A stretch of DNA of 64,000 nucleotides from Brachycybe producta (GCA_036925085.1 JAUPFP010000003.1:3339001-3403000); one strand, 5' to 3'; counted from the stretch's first letter, positions 12,702-26,800 are shown. Numbers and translations: made by a program. The notes: generated from the letters alone by a model not told the origin.

Positions 12702-13054
12702 TTCGTAAAACTCCCCCATCATAACCGGTTATTACGAACAGTAACCACTTGATTCGAGTTGAACAACACTAACCCCCTAACAAGACGACTTTATGTAATA
12801 AGTTGATTATAGCGCCACCTGTATCTGAAAATTAATTATAAATTAGACACTAAAAATTTTCTTACAAATTTTAGCCAAACTTGTTTAATAGAGATGCTGG
12901 TGCCATCTATTAGTTATATCTTAAACTTGCCTTGTTACTACGTGAAATATAGTAAAAAAAAAAAGCAAGTTTAAGATATAACCAATAGATGGCGCGAGCA
13001 TCTCCATTAAAACAGTTATGCTAAAATCTTAGTTTTTCGGACCTATGAATAGAG
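12702..13054. other. CPSF6 upstream region with an inverted repeat
   Basis: 5' flank of CPSF6. Positions about 12889-13012 hold an inverted repeat of roughly 40 bp: AGATGCTGGTGCCATCTATT and TATATCTTAAACTTGC on the left, complements on the right, separated by about 30 bp. The arms include ATAGATGGCGC, which resembles the motif found in family C and D elements. No promoter element can be fixed by eye. Confidence 0.5.
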
Positions 13055-13640
13055 ATATCTATGGATATAGTGCATTTTCCCAATTATATGGGCTTTTTAG
13101 GCCATCTTGAGACCTTTTCAAATTGTTTCAGGTCTTATGTCAAGGTTGGTAGAGAGAGAAATCTAACCTAAGCTAACCCAATACTAACTTACTACAGTGA
13201 CGGATCCATGGAGGGGCATGACAGGCAAGTGTAGAGACCACTAGCTTTTTGTTTGTCCCACCCTTTTATGAGCTTCAGACCAAATATCAACCAATTAGAA
13301 ATTGAAAAAGGCGGGGCATGTGACATCATCAGACCAAATAACATACCAATTAGAAATTGATGACACTCATAAAAGGGCGGAGCAAACAAAAAGCAAGTGC
13401 TGGCTATGCTTGCCTGTGGGGAATTGTGGCTGAAATAATCAATTTTGGTATGGGGGTATAGAGGGCCTAAAAAGTGCCTCTTCAGGCCTTTTCAAATCAT
13501 TTTAGGTCTTATGTCAAAATTGGTACAGAGAAGAATCTAACCCACCTAACACTAAAATAACCTAACCCAACACTAACCCAATAACCTAACCTAACCCAAC
13601 ACAAACCCACTAACTTAACCTAACCTAACACTTTATACAT
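13055..13640. repeat. Direct repeat of about 140 bp around an A2 element
   Basis: A unit containing CCTTTTCAAATTGTTTCAGG, TCTTATGTCAAGGTTGG and TCTAACCTAA occurs at about 13055-13195 and again at 13440-13640. The second copy trails into degenerate CCTAACCC-like sequence. The A2 palindrome (13221-13417) lies between the copies. Confidence 0.5.
13221..13417. mobile_element. Family A2 palindromic MITE
   Basis: Begins ACAGGCAAGTGTAG and ends GCTTGCCTGT. The arms contain CCCACCCTTTTATGAG and CTCATAAAAGGGCGGAG, and the centre contains AATTGAAAAAGGCGGGGC. Same plan as family A but with different outer arms. No clear target duplication here. Confidence 0.75.
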
Positions 13641-13889
13641 GGACTCTATGTAATAGTTGATTGTAGCGCCCCTGTCTTCAAACATTTGAAACATTAATTA
13701 AAAAAGTTCTATGTTAAAAATCCTATACCTTCAAAAAAAGTTTTTGCTTTTTGGCAAAAATTTTTTAATGGAGATGGTGGCTCCATCTACTTTGGCTGAA
13801 TTTTTTAATTTTTTTTCAATAGGTTTATTTGACATAGGGTTAAACAAACCCTAAGTATAATTAATAATAGATTATTACTGTGATTACAA

Positions 13890-14125
13890 TTGTCTGTTTG
13901 GCTGTAGTGTTAGCATCACTGCCCTCTAAATCTGAGGTCCTAGGTTCAAACCTCAGTGGTGTCTGATCAATTTTATTATTTTTTAATTGTTAAAATAAGC
14001 ATAAATATATTTATTGTTAAAATTCTTACACATGCAGTTGGCAGGGTAGACTAGCTGGTTAAACCGTCTAGACCTCAATGTATGGTGTGACAGTTCAAGT
14101 CTCCCTTGGACTCCTTGCCATTCTG
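13890..14125 (+). repeat. Two tRNA-like segments, probable SINE relic
   Basis: At about 13897-13972 the sequence has an A-box-like TGGCTGTAGTGTTAGC and a B-box-like GGTTCAAACC, spaced as in a tRNA. A second tRNA-like stretch lies at about 14038-14120 (GGTAGACTAGCTGG, then AGTTCAAGTC). Neither folds into a clean cloverleaf by eye. They look like tRNA-derived SINE heads or tRNA pseudogenes, not working tRNA genes. Confidence 0.45.
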
Positions 14126-14567
14126 CAATTTCTCCCTGTTAAAAATTTACTACAGGGGAAGGATGAGACATGGGTGGTAGAGGCTAGTTGGCTTGGAGCT
14201 TTTCAGTAGAAGCTGCTGATATTTTTAGTTCCTTCTTTAGCTCACATCGATATATCGATATATTTCTAGCAACTTTTTTATACATAGGATAGATGTATCG
14301 ATATTTTTTTCGATATATAGAGATGAAGTACGTCATTTCCAATGTATTTCAATCTGTTCAACTGTTAATTACAAGTTTTGTTTTATAATTTTAGGCCTCT
14401 AAATAAGCAAAAAAGAACTCACACAAAACATATAGATGAATTTGTTTTATTATATCATGCAAAACAAATTTTAATTAATTTATTTTATAAAAAATATCGA
14501 TATATTGATAAATATGTGCCGATAGATGGAACTATCCATATCGATATTTACGATATCGCCCCATCAT

Positions 14568-14640
14568 TGACGTCATTTTCTTTTAAGATTGTGACGTCAC
14601 GACCACGCCATTTACAGTGAACCAATCATAAACGTTTATT
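14568..14640 (+). promoter_or_regulatory. Candidate PNPLA2 promoter: two CRE octamers and a CCAAT box
   Basis: Two perfect TGACGTCA octamers (14568-14575 and 14592-14599) stand 24 bp apart, followed by CCAAT at 14622-14626, about 220-280 bp before the PNPLA2 start codon and outside any recognised transposon copy. CRE sites bind CREB/ATF factors. That they drive the lipase gene is inference from position. Confidence 0.4.
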
Positions 14641-14846
14641 TGTTCTTTTTGACGTTAAAGAGGTGTGTCTCTCTTTCAATAATATTACAAATGTAATGAG
14701 AAAAAGAAAAGTCATCCAAATAAATGCATACGTGAAATTCTATGAGGCATATTTGAAGGATTTGTCAATAGAAGGAAACATATCAGTTCTCTAAAACCTT
14801 GGGATTTTTATTTTATTTTAAAATAAGTGGATCTGCAAAAGTCGCT

Positions 14847-17800
14847 ATGAATCTATCGTTTGCCGGATGTGGATTTCTCGGTATTTATCATATCGGAGTC
14901 GTAAGCTGTTTTCACGAATATGCGCCAAATTTAATAAAACGTTTATCTGGAGCTTCAGCGGGAGCTATGGCAGCCTGCTGTTTCTTATGTGACTGCCCCT
15001 TAGGTGAGTTTCAATGGGTGCAGCTCAGCAATGCTTGGGCCATCTGCTTTCATTTTATTGGCGCGTGACGACGGGAGGTTTTTTTTTTTATTTTCGACTC
15101 TTTGAGTCTATCTAATCGGTTACGTAACCGTAAACGGTGAAAGAGAACCGCCTATTTTCTATTTATTTTTCATTATGTGATATGAAATCCCGCCCCTTAC
15201 CGTCTCATGTAGCCAATCGCCTTCTAGTAGATTGACTGATAAGTCACGCCCATCTCCTCAAGTAGCCAATCTCTCTCTCTCTCTTAGAAAAAAATTCCTC
15301 CCACTGTTAATTAATGAATTAATTATTAGAAAATGCATAGTTTATGAACAGCTGATTTTCGAAGTCTTATTATTTCACAGGCAATTGTGTCCAGCATTAG
15401 AATTTCTTTTGTTCCGCCCTTTTATGAACGTCATCAATTTCTAATTGGTTTGTTACTTGGTCTGACGTCATAAAAAGGCGGAGCAAAAGAAATGCTAATG
15501 CTTGGCACAATTGCCTACAGGCAATTAGAAATCGGGACAAACAGAAGTTGGCTCCGCCCTTGTTATGATGAACGCAACTTCTAATTGGTTGGTTATGTAG
15601 TCTTACGTCACATGTTCCGCCCTTTTCAACGTCGAACTACACAACAAACCAATTAAAAGTTGCCGGTCGTCATAAAAAGGGCGGAGCCAACTCCTGTGTG
15701 TCCCGATTTCTAATTGCTTGTATTATTTCTGTATTTCAGAAGCAAAACTTAAGAGAAACTTGAAAGTGATTTAGGGGGGATTAAGGGTATTTTCATGTTA
15801 ATATCTTTCAAAATAAACTTTTTATAGACAAAGAAAGATTTTAAAAATATTGTCTGTTTATAGCTTATTTTAAAAGATATCAACATTAAAATTGAGCTTA
15901 TCGTTCTAGTTTCCAAAACACTTTAAAAATTTCCTGAAAGACTAGAATAACCAGAATTTATAATTTTTAAAACCTTCTTAAACGAAATAATTAATGTACA
16001 ATATTCATTTTATATGAGAAAAATTGTTTTAAAATGTTTTGTTTTGTTTCTAATTTATTACGAAATATTCAAAAATATATTTTCTTAGTAATTTTTAATC
16101 AAAAATTTCTAAGGTTTTTATTTTTATGATTAAAACTTTTGTCTCAAATATTTATTTTTTTTTTAAAAAAAAGTTTTAAAAAGTAATGAAAGTTATAAAA
16201 TAAAATGCTAAAAGAAGTTTTAAAATAATTTGTTTTAAAAGTGAAGAAGAAAAAGCCTTTTAAAATAGTCGTTTTGCCTTAAAAAGTTATGAAAAATACG
16301 AAAATTTAGGATTAGGCTTAATTTAAAGGCGGATTTGTAGACATTTATTTTGTTTTTGTGATCCCAGGACGGCCTCTTCCACCAACCCGTGATTTTTGAG
16401 AAAATTTATATTTTTCAAGCGAACGTTTTTCAGGAGATACATTACGAAAAAATATTCAAAGTGTTTTTTTTAGAAACTAGAAGAGTTGGTGATAATGTTA
16501 AAAGTTTTTTCAATGATGATATCTTTCAAAATAAACTTTTTATGACAGTTTGAAAAAAAGGCGAAAATAGTTTTTTTTTTATGAAATTTCAATGGGAAAA
16601 ACAAAAAATTAAACTGAACTATAAAATTGTTTATTTTTTAAGATATTGCAATGAAAAAACTTTTAAAATAATCTTTTTTACCATTCTAGTTTTGAAAACA
16701 ATTCGAATTTGTTTCGTAATGTTTCTAAAAAAAAACGTTCGCTTGACGTTTTTGCCTCCAAATTTTACAAAAAACGTTTATGAAGTTTCGCATTAGACGC
16801 TGCATTGGCGCCATCCAGTGGAGAAAAAAGCAAAATAAATATCTATAAAGGCACTTTAACACGAAAAAATATATTCCTGTCCGTTCCATTTCGTGTTAAA
16901 AGGTTTTTCCCTCCTGCATAACTAACACAGGCAAGTGCAGTGAAATACAGTCGTTTGCCCCGCCCTTTTATGAGCGTCATACCAAATGTCAACCAATTAG
17001 AAATTGAAAAGGGCGGGGCATATGACATCAGACTAAATAAAAACCAATTAGAAGTTGCCGTTCCTCGTAAAAGAGGGCGGGGCAAACGAATGTATTTTAC
17101 TGCGCTTACTTGCCTGTTAACTAACTGATCCGGTTAACAACAAGGCAATTAGAAATCGGGACAAACAGAAGTTGGCTCCGCCCTTTTTATGACGAACGCA
17201 ACTTCTAATTGGTTGGTTATGTAGTCTGACGTCACATGCTCCGCCCTTTTCAACGTCGAACCACACAACAATCCAATTAGAAGTTGCCGGTCGTCATAAA
17301 AAGAGCGGAGCCAACTTCTGTTTGTCCCGATTTCTAATTGCCTTGTTGTTATCACGGATACAGCACCTGCTGTGAGCGTAGACTGGTGCAACCAGGTAAG
17401 ACTGACCTCCCCTACTTCCCCCATTCAGAACTGATCGATCACCTCTTAACAAAAATAAGAGAGGCTACAGACAGTTAGAAATCGGGGAGAACTTCACTTG
17501 GCTCCGCCCTTGTTATGACAACCGGCAACTTCTAATTGGTTTGTTGTGTGGTTCGACGTTGAAAAGGGCGGAGCATGTGACGTCAAGACTATATAACCAA
17601 CCAATTAGAAGTTACCGGTCGTCATAAAAAGGGAGGAGCCAACTTCTGTTTGTCCCGATTTCTAATTGCCTTGTGATGGTATCACGAATACAGCACCTGC
17701 TGAGAGCGTAGACAGGTGCAACCAGGTAAGATTGACCTCCCCTACTTCCCCCATTCAGAACTGACTGATCACCACCACCTCTGAACAAAAATAACTAAGA

Positions 17801-20800
17801 GAGGCTTCATTCAGACGTTCACTTTCTATTTCATTGTAACAGCTGTTATAAGTTAACCAATGAGGCTGTTTGGGGGGGGGGATTGATGGGAATGACTCAT
17901 TTTTCACTTTTTCTAACCTTGTTGCTAACTCAACGATACCCCATAATCTAGAAAAATCACAGATCCAATATATCGGTCATTCAAGGCCATTTAATAATAA
18001 TATTCGCATTTGTAAATATTACAACGAAATAAAAACTTATGACGCAACTCTGTCTTCTTTTATATGAGATAGCATTTGTTTTCATTTAAGATATTATTAC
18101 AGGAAATAATAATTGTCAATGAGAAGAAGATGAGATTAAAAAGTTCGCGCGGTCTCTTGATGACGTCATATGTCACGATTTTTCTCATTGTTCAAATAAA
18201 AGACAGGCAAATTAGAATTCGGGACAAACAGAAGTTGGCTCCGCCCTTGTTATGACGACCGGCAACTTCTAAATGGTTTGTTGTGTGGTTCGACGTTGAA
18301 AAGGGGCGGAGCATGTGACGTCAGACTATATAACCAACCAATTAGAAGTTGCCGTTCGTCATAAAAAGGGCGGAGCCAACTTGTGTTCGTCCCGATTTCT
18401 AATTACCTGTGTCTCTACGAGTTTGGTACAAAATCGAAACGAGTGGACGAGAGCTAGAACCCGTAAGGCCGCGACCCCTGCTTATTGACACACAATTAGA
18501 AAACTGGATGGATCCGCCCTTTTTATGACGACCGGCAACTTCTAATTGGTTGGTTATGTAGTCTGACGTCACATGCTCCGCCCCTTTTCAACGTTGAACC
18601 ACACAACAAACCAATTAGAAGTTGCCGTTCGTCATAAAAAGGGCGGAGCCAACTTCTGTATGTCCCGATTTCTAATTACCTGTCCTTATAATAGACTGAT
18701 TTTGTCAGTTGTCACCCTATAATTCATTCATAATACAATGCAGTCATTGATATTTATATCGATATTAGGCCTTGTTTCCATTGGGGTGAAAATTTGAATT
18801 GTTTTTAAAATTTCAACTGCTGAAAAATTGCACAAACGTGGCCCACACGTCCATTCACCATCATATAGGGCAAAGGTCACGTTTGTTCAATTTTTCACCA
18901 GTTGAAATTTTCAAAAGAAAAAAGTTCAAATTTTCGCCACAGTGGAAACAAGGCATTTGAGAATTTCAACTGGTGAAAAATACAAGAAACGTGGCCCACA
19001 CGTCCATTCACTATCATAGGGCCACGTTTCTTGTATTTTTCACCAGTTGAAATTCTCAAATGCCTTGTTTCCACTGTGGCGAAAATTTGAACCTTTTCAA
19101 AAAAAATTTCAAATTTTCACCCCAGTGGAAACAAGGCCTAATGTACATTTACAGAGTGCGCAAACAAAAACAATAATTATTTTCTAATATTCAATACTTG
19201 AAGAAAAAAAAGTCTAAAGGTTGGTTTTATTGTATTAAAAATAAAAGTCAATATTGAATCAAATTGTTTTTTTTTTCTTCTAACAATTGAAAATAAGTTC
19301 AAATAACCTAATTTTTGTTTCTAGTTACAAAATTCGAGATTAGAAATTTAGAAAAACCAACAAATTAAATTTGATATTTAAAAAAAAATTATTAGGCAAT
19401 TTTTTTTTAATTTCTAAAACGTAATTTTTTCTAAAAAAAAAAAAGAAGCCTTAAAGGCCCCTCCCTGATTAAGTACGATTATGATAAGAACCAAAAATTG
19501 AGAAATAATTCCTCAAATTTCATAAATAATTCTTCTATAATTTCATAAATAATATGAAAAATCATAAAAAGAGAAAATGTTTTTGAGGGCTTTGCCCCTT
19601 CTTTCAAAAATTCGGAATTATTTTTCCTGTAAATTGACACTTGATAAAAATAATAATATAGAGAAATCCACAGATTAATAAAAAAAAAAAAATATTGGCA
19701 AAATGCCAATATTTTTATTAATTTTTTTTTTAAAAAAAATTGATAATAAGTTCAAGGCTCCATATTTTTTGGAAGCAAAAAAGGTCAAAAACAGAATCAT
19801 TTCTGTTTTCTTATGACGTCATTGACACCAATATACAGTTAAATAAAGTGGATATTTAATAAAAAATGAAATGTGTAATCAGATTAGATGGTCAGTAGGA
19901 TGACCAATTATGATGACCACTGTGTTCCAGATATTTTTATGCAATTAAAAAAAAAACTATAAACACTTGAAATCAAATTCGTATTATGTTTCTGTAATGC
20001 GAAATATTTCATTTTTTAGGATTAAATTTCATAAATTGGAATGTGTAATTTTACTGATGAAATTTTGACAAGTTTAGCTGAAATGGACAAGAGCTAAATT
20101 GTAGCCACAAAAAACAAAGAGCTAAATTGTAGCCACAAAAAACAAAGAGCTAAATTGTAGCCACAAAAAACAAAGCTAAATTGTAGCCACAAAAAACAAA
20201 GCTAAATTGTAGCCACAAAAAACAGAGCTAAATTGTAGCCACAAAAAACAAAGAGCTAAATTGTAGCTACAAAAAACCAAAGAGCTAAATTGTAGCTACA
20301 AAAAACCAAAGAGCTAAATTGTAGCTACAAAAAACCAAAGAGCTAAATTGTAGCCACAAAATAAAGAGCTAAACTGTAGCTACAAAGAAAAGAGCTAAAC
20401 TAAACAAAGACAAACTGGACAGTAAATAAACTAGACAAGAACCAACTAAAGGAGAGCTAAATTATAGAAATAAAGAGCTAAAGTGAACAAAAACTAAATT
20501 ATAAATAGCTAAACTAGACAGTATATGAATTCACACAATAACCAAACTGGACCAGAGCTAAACTGTACAAGAGCTAAACTTGTAGACAAACAAAATATCT
20601 AAATTTATCCAAAGCTAAGTTGTACAGTATAGGTAAATTGGACAAGAACTAAACTGTACCAGAGCTAAATTTTATTATAGAAGGGCCAGATCTAAACAGG
20701 GCAAGGATTAAACTGAATTAAGAGCTAAACTGTACCTGAATTAAACAGGGCAATTACAATTAGTACTCTGCTAGCAGCCAAATAGGCCTATGGCAGAGTG

Positions 20801-23800
20801 ACAAGAGCTAACTTATAGCTACAAAGAACTAAAGAACTAAACTGAACAATAACTAAACCGAACAAGAGGTATAAAAAAAACCCAGGGTAAATTTGTGATG
20901 ATTTAATTTTGTTTTACAGGTCAGCTCACGAGTGATGCCCTGAATGTGGCCACTTCAGCTCGAAGATACACGTTGGGTCCATTTAACCCTAAATTCGATG
21001 TGACTCGTATTATGCAAGAACGATTGGATGTGATTTTGCCTTCTGATGCTCACAAATTGTGCACTGGTCGCCTTCGTATTTCGGTCACTCGAGTCTCGGA
21101 CGGAAAAAATGTCATTTTGAACCAGTTCAACTCGAAACAAGAACTTATTGATGTACGAAATTTCACATTTAATGTTACAAATCCAGGGGGGGGAGGGGGT
21201 GTTATTAAAAAATGTCCATAACTCAACACCCAAAATAGTATTTTTCGGTTACCGGATTCCATAATATAGAATTAGAAATGCAGATAAAACCAACATTTTT
21301 GAGAAAAAATATATTTATAAATTTTGCATAATTTTAATCAGTATTATTGAAAACAACTAAATTAGCAAAAATTTAAAAACCTGGAGTTCCAAATTTAGAT
21401 TTTTTATTCTTCTCTCGAAATTTGGCATTTTTCATCTAAATTTAATAACTTTTCTTTAAAATTAATAACTTTTCTTTAAAATTAATAACTTTTCTTTAAA
21501 ATTAATAACTTTTCTTAAAAATTAATAACTTTTCTTAAAAATTAATAACTTTTCTTAAAAATTAATAACTTTTCTTAAAAATTAATAACTTTTCTTTAAA
21601 ATTAATAACTTTTCTTTAAAATTAATAACTTTTCTTTAAAATTAATAAGTTATTAATTTTTAAGAAAAGTTATTAATTTTAAAGAAAAGTTTTCTTTAAA
21701 ATTAATAACTTTTCTTTAAAATTAATAACTTTTCTTTAAAATTAAAAATTTTTCTTTAAAATTAATAACTTTTCTTTAAAATTAAAAATGTTTCTTTAAA
21801 ATTAATAATTTTCTTTCAAAATTAATAATTTTCTTTCAAAATTAATAATTTTCTTTCAAAATTAATAATTTTCTTTCAAAATTAATAATATTCCTTCAAA
21901 ATTAATCTTTCTTCAAAATTTATTAATATTTCTTTAAAATTTATCTATTTTTCTTCAAAAGTTTGTGTGTTTTTGCTTGTAAATTCTTATTTTTTCTTTA
22001 AAAATTTTAAAACAAATGTTTTCAATTTTTGAAACAATGCTCTTAAAAGTCAGGTGAGAAGGAATTTAAAGTGAAATACTTGCTGAAATAAATTTTATTT
22101 TTTGCCTGTCTTTTGACCTATAGAAGGTCATCAAGTGGGCTCTTCATAGAGCTTCTATGGAGCCCCACTTTTAAGTGACTTGACCCATAACTAAGAATAT
22201 CTCTCAAGGGTCAATTCCAATGAAAAAATGGTCCTTCCAAAGGTGTGCTTACAATATACATTATATATAAAGGGTGGGGGGAGAATCTCTTAGGGCAAAG
22301 CAGCCGGAAGGAGGCTAATATTTCTACTTTTTGTCCTAATATTCAATTACCATGTCTCCTGAGTGGCCCTCAAAAAAAAAAAAAAAAGACAAGAATCTCT
22401 TGTGTTTTCTATTGTGTTTTTCTACCCTACTCATTATAACCCCCCCCCCCCCCTCCCTCTTTGTCATCATTTTTCCTTTTATAAAAAAAAACTGAATAAG
22501 AAAGGAAAAGAACCCCACTTACTTACTCCCCTTCATTTTCCCCCCCAATTTCCATTTTTAAACTTATTTTTAGCAAATTTTGTCAGGTGTTAACACCTGC
22601 TTGTGTTTACCAAGAAAAAAAGTTACGATTTTCTTGTATAAAACACTTATTTCATTTAATGAACAGCTGATGTTCAAAATTCTTTGATTATTCTAGTCTT
22701 TTTAGAAGAGCAAAATCTAAAAGGCTTAATTACACACAAGGATTCATTGTTGCGATACACTGATCCCTAGCAACAACAATGTATCGGAGCAGACCAGCAA
22801 CAATGTATCGCAACAAAGAATCCTGGTGTGTACTAGCCATAAGAAAAACTAGAAAGTGTTTTAGAAACTAGAAAGGCAGCTCAATCACTTAAGGCTATTT
22901 TCATGTTGAGATATCTTTTAAAATAAACTTTTCAATGTTTTCATAGATAAAAATGCTTAAATTTAAGTCAGATTCAAACTCACAATTACAAAAAGTTTAT
23001 TTTGAAAGATAATCAAACAAGAAAAATGTGATTGAGCTACCCGTCTAGTTTCTAAAACACTTTCTAGTTGCTCCTCAGATCGAGAGACGCATTTTTTCAA
23101 GTGATTTTCGAACTCTTCATCCTTTTGTCTTTCAGGCGCAAAAAGAGAGAAACTAGAAAGTGTTTTAGAAACTAGAAGGGTAGCTCAATCACTTAAGGCT
23201 ATCATCATCTTTTAAAATAAGCTTTTTATAGACCAAAACACTTCTTACTTAAAAAAATATCGTCTGCTTAAAGTTGGATCATTTTCAAACTCATTAAAAA
23301 GTTTATTTTGAAAGATATCAAACAAGAAAAATGTGACTGAGTAACTCTTCTAGTTTCTAAAACACTTTCTAGTTTCTCTTCATTTTAACTTTTATGAAGG
23401 ACAGATTAAGCAGACAGGCAAGTAAAGACAGGAATGATTCTATGCCCCACCCACCCCAAAGGGTAAAGACAGTAAGATACAGTCGTTTGCGCCACCCCTT
23501 TTATGAGGACCGGCAACTTCTAATTGGTTTGTTATTTTTGGTCTGACGTCACATGCCCCACCCTTTTCAATTGGCTGATATTTGGTCTGACGCGCATAAA
23601 AGGGCAGGGCAAACGACGGTATGTTCCTGTCATTACTTGCCTGTATTAATCAGCTGTTCATATAAACCTATCTTATACCTAGTACACACGCCTGATAATT
23701 TAAATACATTTAAATAATAAGTGTTCTACAGAGCCCCGTGAAGGACAAACAAACAATATGTCGAATTAAATTTATTCAGTTAATAATCTGAAAATATGGA

Positions 23801-26800
23801 GATTAATACTCAAAATATTGATTTAGTATTTCAATTTAAAATATTAATAATAAAGTCAATTTTTATTTGGATTCGTGTCCTTAACTGGATTCCGTATAAT
23901 TCACCTATAAACACATTTAATTTGAATTCATGGCTGTGTACAAGGTATTAAATAAAGTTTAAAATAAAAGAGAATCACGCAACTTTAAAACAAACAAAAT
24001 GTTGCCAAAAATTGGCAACGTTTTAAAAGTTTTGCAGAATTTTTCTGCCAAAGTAGGCGTTTTTGAAACAACGTTCATGAAACGATGAACAAATACAAAT
24101 GTGTTTAACATTTCAACAAACCTCATTTATAAAATTCTTAGACTTTGATAAAAGAATTAATAATGGCGTTTTAATATATATTGTATTTATTACATCAATG
24201 TCTGTCCTTGAAGAATCATCTTTTAAATCTCAACACAATGAAATAATTTGAATTGTGTGTCAGATTTGAATTATTGCACATCACAGACAATGACGTAAAT
24301 TTTTACTAAATTACATAATTGATTTTAAAACATAAATTAAGCCATAGTTGGGCCACATAATTAATGTTTGCATTAATTATGGCCCAACTATTTCACTAAA
24401 GATGGATTTACAACCGAAGAAATAGCAAAAATGTTAATAAAAAATATGTTAATTAACAATTTTTTTTGACTGTTTTCGTAAATGTCGATAATAAAAATGC
24501 ACAGGCAATTTGAAATCGGGACGAACTTATGTTGGCTCCGCCCTTTTTATGACAAACGCAACTTCTAATTGGTTAGTTATGTAGTCTGACGTCACATGCT
24601 CCGCCCTTTTCAACGTCGAACCATACAACAAACCAATTAGAAGTTGCCGGTCGTCATAAAAGGGCGGGGCCAACTTCTGTACGTTTGTCCCGATTTCTAA
24701 TTGCCTGTACAATAGAATATGCCACCATTAGTAAGACTTTAATAATAAACTAGAAGGTATTCCATTTTGAAACATACTGTATAATAAATTATTTCAGTCA
24801 TCATAATTATAAAAATTAATTAAAATAATTTTAATTATCGTATGTTTTTTTTTTTCTTTCTCCCCCCAACAGGCTTTGCAATGCAGCAGTTTCATTCCAA
24901 TTTTTTCTGGAATTATACCGCCAACATTTAGAGGAGTCGTAAGTTTAAAAGCCTCTCTGTTTATTACAGGCATCTGTAGACAGCTTCAGAATTTCTGTGA
25001 CTCCGCCCCTTTAATGAGCGTCAGACCAACCAATTAGAAATTGAAAAGAGCATGTGACATCAGACCCAGTAACAAACCAATTAAAAATTGATGACGTTCA
25101 TAAAAAGGGCGGAGCCAAAGAAATTCTGACGCTGTCTACAGATGCCTGTCTGATTATTGTCTTTTCAGCTGAGTAAAATTAAGACAAAAAAATAGGAAGA
25201 GTTGTTCAATCACTTACGGTGGTTTTATAAATATTTAATTTGTTTTTGACTTCACAGATGGCGCCAGTGCAGTGGCCATTATGTTCTATAGGAGGTCTCT
25301 TCCTCCTTCCACCTAGTTTCGAGAATATATATTTTTCAAGCGAACGTTTTTCAGGAAAAACATTACGAAAAAATTCGAAGTGTTTTAGAAACTAGAATAA
25401 TTGGTGATAATGCTAAAAGTTTTTTTATGATGATATCTTTCAAAATAAACATTTTATGACAGTTTGAAAAATGCAAAAATATTTTTTTTTATGAAATTTC
25501 AATGGAAAAACCAAAAAACTGGTCATTTTTCAAACTGAACTATAAAATTGTTTATTTTTTAAGATATTGCCATGGAAAAAAATGTTAGCATAATCTTTTA
25601 CAATTCTAGTTGTGAAAACAATGAGTTTTTTTTCATAATTGTTGTTAATAAAAAAAAACGTTCGCTTGACGTTTTTGCGTCTAAATTTCACAAAAAACTG
25701 TAAGGAGCTTAGCATTAGCCACTGCAGTGGCGCCATCCGGTGGCACAAAAACTAAATATCTATTCTATAGGGCACACCTTAAAAAAATTTCAAATTTTAC
25801 ATAATAAAATTTTATAATTTGAAAGATAATATCATAAAAAAATTCTTTTGGCCGTTTCAATTACTCTTCTAGTCTTTAAAAATCTGCTATTTCTTATGTT
25901 TTTAATAACAGAGATACATTGATGGATGTTACAGCGACAATTTACCAATTCTCGATGAGAACACTGTCACGGTTTCACCATTTTGCGGTGAAAGTGACAT
26001 CTGCCCTCGTGACAAGAGTTACAACCTGTTACAAGTCAACTTAGCAAATACGAGTATCGAAGTATAAACCAAAAAATAAAATTATTCCTACCTTTTGACG
26101 AAACCCCTCGTAACATAAAAATCGAATTCTTATTTTGTTCAATAAGGTTTCGACACAAAATCTCTACAGGTTTATGAGGGTTTTGTTTCCTCCACATCCC
26201 GAGATTCTGAGCCAGATGTGTAAACAAGGATTCGAAGATGCTCTTCATTTCCTACAGAAAAACGGTGGGTTTTGATATTTCGTACGATTAACGCAAAACA
26301 TAATGCTCAATCCGCAGCAAGCTGACAAAAATGCAACGTATATTGCTTTTTTGTCTCGAACTCATGCGAGTTTCGAGTTCCAGACAAAACCATAAACAAA
26401 AATGCCAGAAAAAGCAATTTTGAAAACAAAACAAACCCGAAACAACTGTCAGCAGTATATACTCAAGATAAAACCACAACATACTTGTGACACAACACGA
26501 ACAAATTTGGGTTTTGTTTTGTGTTTCTATAGCTGTCTTTTACGTAAACTACGCAACTGTTCGGTTGTTGTTTTAATACTAATTCTGTCCACAACTGCAA
26601 CAGACAACAGTTGACAAAATGTTGCATAATACCGAGACAAAACACAAACATGTTGATGTTTACCGACTTAAGCCGGAAGACATGGAATTGTTTGTGAAAT
26701 AGCAGACAAAACAAAACACACAAAAGTCGCAGAAATGTTTTAGAATTGTCGCCAATTTGTCTCTCGATACACTTCTGTTTCTGTTTTGTCAGCTTGATGT

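Noticed and set aside
13540-13640. CCTAACC-like run resembling an arthropod TTAGG telomere
   Set aside because: The units are irregular and part of a duplicated segment with its own flanks. It is not a telomeric array.
13897-13972. Functional tRNA gene
   Set aside because: A- and B-box-like words are present, but I could not pair an acceptor stem or a sound anticodon arm.
24527-24712. Recurrent short ORFs with a shared [14 protein letters not shown]-like peptide at many places (for example 17149, 24527, 39942, 43864, 46462, 50713, 53946, 56522)
   Set aside because: They are translations of family A/A2 palindromes, appear on both strands and in broken copies, and have no consistent start or stop. 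They are not a gene family.
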